Source: Apostichopus japonicus (Eukaryota; Echinodermata; Holothuroidea; Aspidochirotida; Stichopodidae). From it: a DNA stretch of 64,000 bases. Both the position numbers and the translations under genes were made by a program. The DNA lies in NCBI RefSeq assembly GCF_037975245.1, contig NC_092568.1:23276501-23340500 (forward strand). The letters run 5' to 3'. Below, piece after piece: positions 61,601 to 64,000 of the stretch; positions within the stretch are counted from its first letter, which is position 1; each line of letters opens with the position of its first letter. The notes under the pieces are model-generated. The model was given only the letters and a program-made list of their open reading frames with translations. It did no database searches and had not been told where the DNA came from.

Positions 61601-63209
61601 ATTCATCCCCAACCACTCCCCAACTACACAACCCCTCACATCATGCTAGTGCTCTAAATGCCACAATGCATTTGCTCTGTCAATAAATCATTCAATTTCC
61701 AATAATTTAATTGTATTTTGTCTCTGCAGGATTAAGGACCATAGCAATGACAGGATAAACCATCTAGAGGCTTCTCTGACTTTCTTCCAGTTTCTTCAGG
61801 ATGAGGACGAGATGGATGCATGGATCATCGAGAAACAGAGGCTGGCCAAATCCATGGTAACCGGAAGAGACCTTAGGAGTGTCCAGTCACTCAAGCAGAA
61901 ACACTCGGTATATACTCGGAATAAAACTAACATGATTATTTCTGTACTACAAATATTATGTAATTAATCTGTAAGACCCTGTGACGGTGTTAAATATCTG
62001 GGGTAACATTTCTACCTAACAATGTATAGTTATTAAGCAACATAAAAACAATGTATACCACAATAGCAATGCACAACGTTATATTCAACACATAATAATA
62101 TATACAACAGAACACAGTATGTTAACTAGCTGCATATAAATCTATCAACTTGAAAGGAAGTGTTATGAAGCAGTAGCTGTCTTACCTTGTTAGCCCACGA
62201 AAAAAATCATTTGTGTTTCTTTGATTCTTTCTTTTCATCGTACAGATTCTCGAGACAGAAATCAAAGGTGGGGAAGTCATGTTCCGATCAGTTTCGGAAG
62301 TAGGTCTAAAGTTAACCGAGACCGACCATCCAGCCAAGCAGAGTGTCGGTGAGAAGCTACGTACCTTAGAGGCTAAAATGCAGATGTTGAAGATGTACAC
62401 AGAGGCTAGACGACACAGACTGGATGAAGCCCTAGAAGCGCATGAGGTAAAATTAAATGCTATCTTCCCCCTTTTTTTCTAGCAGTTTTTTATTTGCTAC
62501 TAAGTTACATAACTTTATATGCAGCAGCTGGTTACCATTGCCAAGAAGGTTTTTTGTCCTCTAGAAGGATAGGCTTATTTTTCTTTCCTTTGAATATTTT
62601 TATCCTTTCACATATTTTGTAAAGGTTGGCTTTGTAAGAGGTATATTTGTTTGTCATTCTGAGTGATCATGATTCCATTCATTCCTCTCTTACCTGTCTC
62701 CTCTACATACACACTCTGATCTACCTAGCTTATTACAACCTTATGTTGCACTGCACCCCTGCTGACCCCCTCCCCTCCCCCTCAGGTCATTGCCTTCTTC
62801 CTTCTTGAATCTACCATTCCAGAGTTTACAATGCGTTTCTTGCAAAAGATTTTACATCCACTCCAGTCTGGTTCCTAACCAATTGTTTTTGAAGTTTTCA
62901 AAGTCTTCGATATAGGTCTACATTCACCTACTTCAAGCAATGCATAAGTTTCCTTTCAACATTTCAAAATGTCAAATGTCAAAATTTTCACTCCATCAGT
63001 ATTTCATCGATGTGAATGAGGCAGACTCGTGGATGCGGGAGAAGATGCCCTTGGTTTGCAGCGATGACTACGGCAAGGATTCCTCAACGGCTCAACATCT
63101 CACTCAACGTCATCAGGCTCTAGAGGAGGAGATCCAGGCATATGAAAATGATATCAGGAAGTTGGCTGTACAGGCCAGGAGTCTTGTATCCAAATATCAG
63201 AAATCTCAG
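49577..63209 (+). CDS. beta-spectrin, beta-heavy/SPTBN5-like, 5' part (continues past the window)
   Basis: Cytoskeletal protein linking actin to the membrane skeleton as part of a heterotetramer with alpha-spectrin. Coding exons: 49577-49699, 50696-50863, 52168-52281, 52545-52615, 52774-52854, 53930-54045, 55893-56005, 57023-57210, 57640-57865, 59450-59584, 59940-60161, 60604-60812, 61730-61907, 62246-62446, 63000-63209. Total 2355 nt, 785 residues, all phases compatible. CH1 is at about residues 25-135 ([50 protein letters not shown]). CH2 is at about 140-255 ([39 protein letters not shown]). From about 263 there are spectrin repeats, the first with RTEQKPPK and [14 protein letters not shown], and about five in the window. 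The IxSKLQE linker and RTEQKPPK look closer to SPTBN5 than to conventional beta-spectrin (inference). Confidence 0.93.
49862..49953 (+). repeat. (TCC)n microsatellite, about 30 units, spectrin intron 1
   Basis: Perfect CCT/TCC tract about 160 bp downstream of the first coding exon. The poly-Ser and poly-Arg frames through it are artefacts. Confidence 0.97.
50696..52281 (+). CDS. spectrin exons 2-3: CH1 domain
   Basis: Exon 2 (50696-50863) gives [15 protein letters not shown] and the [15 protein letters not shown] helix. Exon 3 (52168-52281) gives [14 protein letters not shown] and the [11 protein letters not shown] strand-helix with EIQEIKIE. Together they cover the actin-contacting CH1. A hAT-like MITE (51487-51777) sits in the intron between them. 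Confidence 0.92.
51487..51777. mobile_element. hAT-like element, family H4
   Basis: Ends CAGGCGCATAGCCAGG and TTGGCTACGCGCCTG, flanked by GCTGATTG (51479-51486 and 51778-51785). An internal segment (GCGCCACCATGGTTGGCGCG) is shared with the H2 family, so the families are related. Confidence 0.92.
52545..56005 (+). CDS. spectrin exons 4-7: CH2 domain
   Basis: Exons 52545-52615, 52774-52854, 53930-54045 and 55893-56005. They encode [44 protein letters not shown] and [16 protein letters not shown], the full second calponin-homology domain, ending in a basic linker GKKRIVK. Exon 4 is preceded by an unusually C-rich polypyrimidine tract. Confidence 0.93.
55078..55239 (+). repeat. 54-bp tandem repeat, 3 copies
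   Basis: Units starting AGGTGGTGGGAACTATGAAG at 55078, 55132 and 55186 in the spectrin intron before exon 7. The period of 54 is a multiple of 3, so both strands show open repeats that are not genes. Confidence 0.95.
57023..63209 (+). CDS. spectrin exons 8-15: spectrin repeats 1 to 5 (partial)
   Basis: Residues 263-785. Each repeat shows the usual Trp in helix A ([46 protein letters not shown]) and heptad-spaced leucines. Exon 57640-57865 has a weak, A-rich acceptor (AAAAACAAG), chosen because it alone completes the PPK|Y junction in frame. The fifth repeat is cut by the window edge. Confidence 0.9.
57918..58284 (+). mobile_element. TTAA MITE, family T1, copy 5
   Basis: TTAA, AGGGTGTGAAGACTCGCG on the left and GGGGCGAGTCTTCAATGCCT, TTAA on the right, about 50 bp after the donor of spectrin exon 9 (57865). 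Full length compared with copies 1, 3 and 4. Confidence 0.87.
58914..59345. repeat. about 72-bp tandem repeat, 6 copies
   Basis: Units contain AGTCCCTGTTTGTTTTATGT, AGAGTATCATGCCACAATAT and GATAATCTGTACGAAGATAC, with small length changes (71-73 bp). They lie in the spectrin intron before exon 10. The frames across it are artefacts. Confidence 0.93.
61131..61342. repeat. about 35-bp tandem repeat, 6 or so copies
   Basis: Units of CCATTCTAACCTGAACCTTA and CACCCAGTACATCCT with slight variation, in spectrin intron 12. Confidence 0.92.
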
Positions 63210-64000
63210 GTATTTATCACAAGTAATGTTTTAGTCATGAATATGAATCTAAATTATTGAAAATCGTACCGTGATGTCAGGTATGCTGTTCGGTTAAAAC
63301 TTGGTGTAAAAATTGCTTCGTCTCAAGTGGGCCATTGCTGCTCATTCTTGTTAGAAATGAGTGACGACTGGACTGAAAAATGATATTGATGCATCAGTTA
63401 TGATTTTCTGAAGTACATATTAAATGTGACAAGTCAGAAATAATGCCAATCCATTATCCGAAATATTCAACAACTAATTCAAAGTGATAGCAAGATATGT
63501 CCAGTGATCAAGTTGGTGTAAAAAATGCCATCAGCCGTATGTATGTAATGCTGCGAACTATTATCAGAAAACATGCATTTGATACCTGGAATTTGATAGA
63601 ATCTACTCATTCACCCTTTCTTTGATGTTTCTTACACAGGACATTACTCACATTATATATTAATTTTGATTTTTTTTCTTTTTTTTCTATTTATTATATT
63701 TTTCTATTTTTTATATGTTTTGTGTTTCATCCATGCTGAGTTGTAACTGTCTAAAGTTTTATTCCTCCATATTTATTCCTCCATATTTATACAGTTGATT
63801 AAAATTTTATACTGGAATAAACTGACATAATGGTTAAATAATAAAATATAGGATTTCAAGTTCTTGTTGCTAGGTGATAATAACTTACTCAAGTTGTCAG
63901 TCTTATTTGCAATGGAACATCAGACCTTTGATAATTCGTTCTGATTTACTTGTTCTAGAGGAAATGTCCATTATCTGCACATTTTTCACATAGATGGGTT
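63210..64000. other. spectrin intron, runs off the window
   Basis: After the GTATTT donor at 63210 there is only AT-rich DNA with a T-rich tract near 63670-63720. No further exon could be recognised before the window ends. Confidence 0.6.

Noticed and set aside
1-64000. CRISPR arrays, operons, phage or bacterial defence systems
   Set aside because: The window is intron-rich animal DNA; the tandem repeats present are microsatellites and minisatellites without spacer structure.

Overview
The window reads as a piece of an animal nuclear genome, most likely an invertebrate deuterostome such as an echinoderm (inference, not proven). It is AT-rich, with small exons (27 to 253 bp), GT-AG introns and large amounts of transposon and microsatellite DNA. 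No operons, ribosome-binding sites, CRISPR arrays, rRNA or tRNA genes were found. Three protein-coding genes can be rebuilt exon by exon. In every case the splice phases are consistent and the joined products match known families.

Layout: (1) 1168-12224, minus strand: a complete 8-exon CARD-containing initiator caspase (caspase-2/9-like, 430 residues). It has His224, Cys270 in QACRG, and an unusual E/R/K-rich linker between the large and small subunits. (2) 17932-38625, minus strand: an approximately 18-exon classical calpain (about 663 residues) with the order CysPc, C2-like domain, penta-EF-hand. The catalytic Cys76 and Asn260 are present, but the catalytic His is replaced by Gln232, so the product is predicted to be a pseudoprotease. 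(3) 49577-63209 and beyond, plus strand: the 5' part (15 coding exons, 785 residues) of a beta-spectrin most like the beta-heavy/SPTBN5 class, with tandem CH domains followed by spectrin repeats. It runs off the right edge.

The calpain and spectrin genes are divergent, with their start codons about 11 kb apart. The caspase lies downstream of the calpain in the same orientation.

The rest is dominated by small non-autonomous transposons whose ends could be defined by eye. Eight hAT-like elements have intact 8-bp target-site duplications, and a ninth lacks one. A TTAA-flanked MITE family has five copies, and three further TTAA-flanked elements occur, two of them nested inside other transposons. 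One foldback insertion has a 13-bp target duplication and a degenerate hammerhead-ribozyme-like core, resembling Penelope-like element debris. Long simple repeats include (GGGA)~70, (TA)n, (TCC)~30 and (CTGT)n. Several abut calpain splice donors.

I see no operon-like or otherwise clearly new biological system. The most unusual items are the His-to-Gln calpain, the charged caspase linker, the ribozyme-like foldback and the nested transposon architecture.
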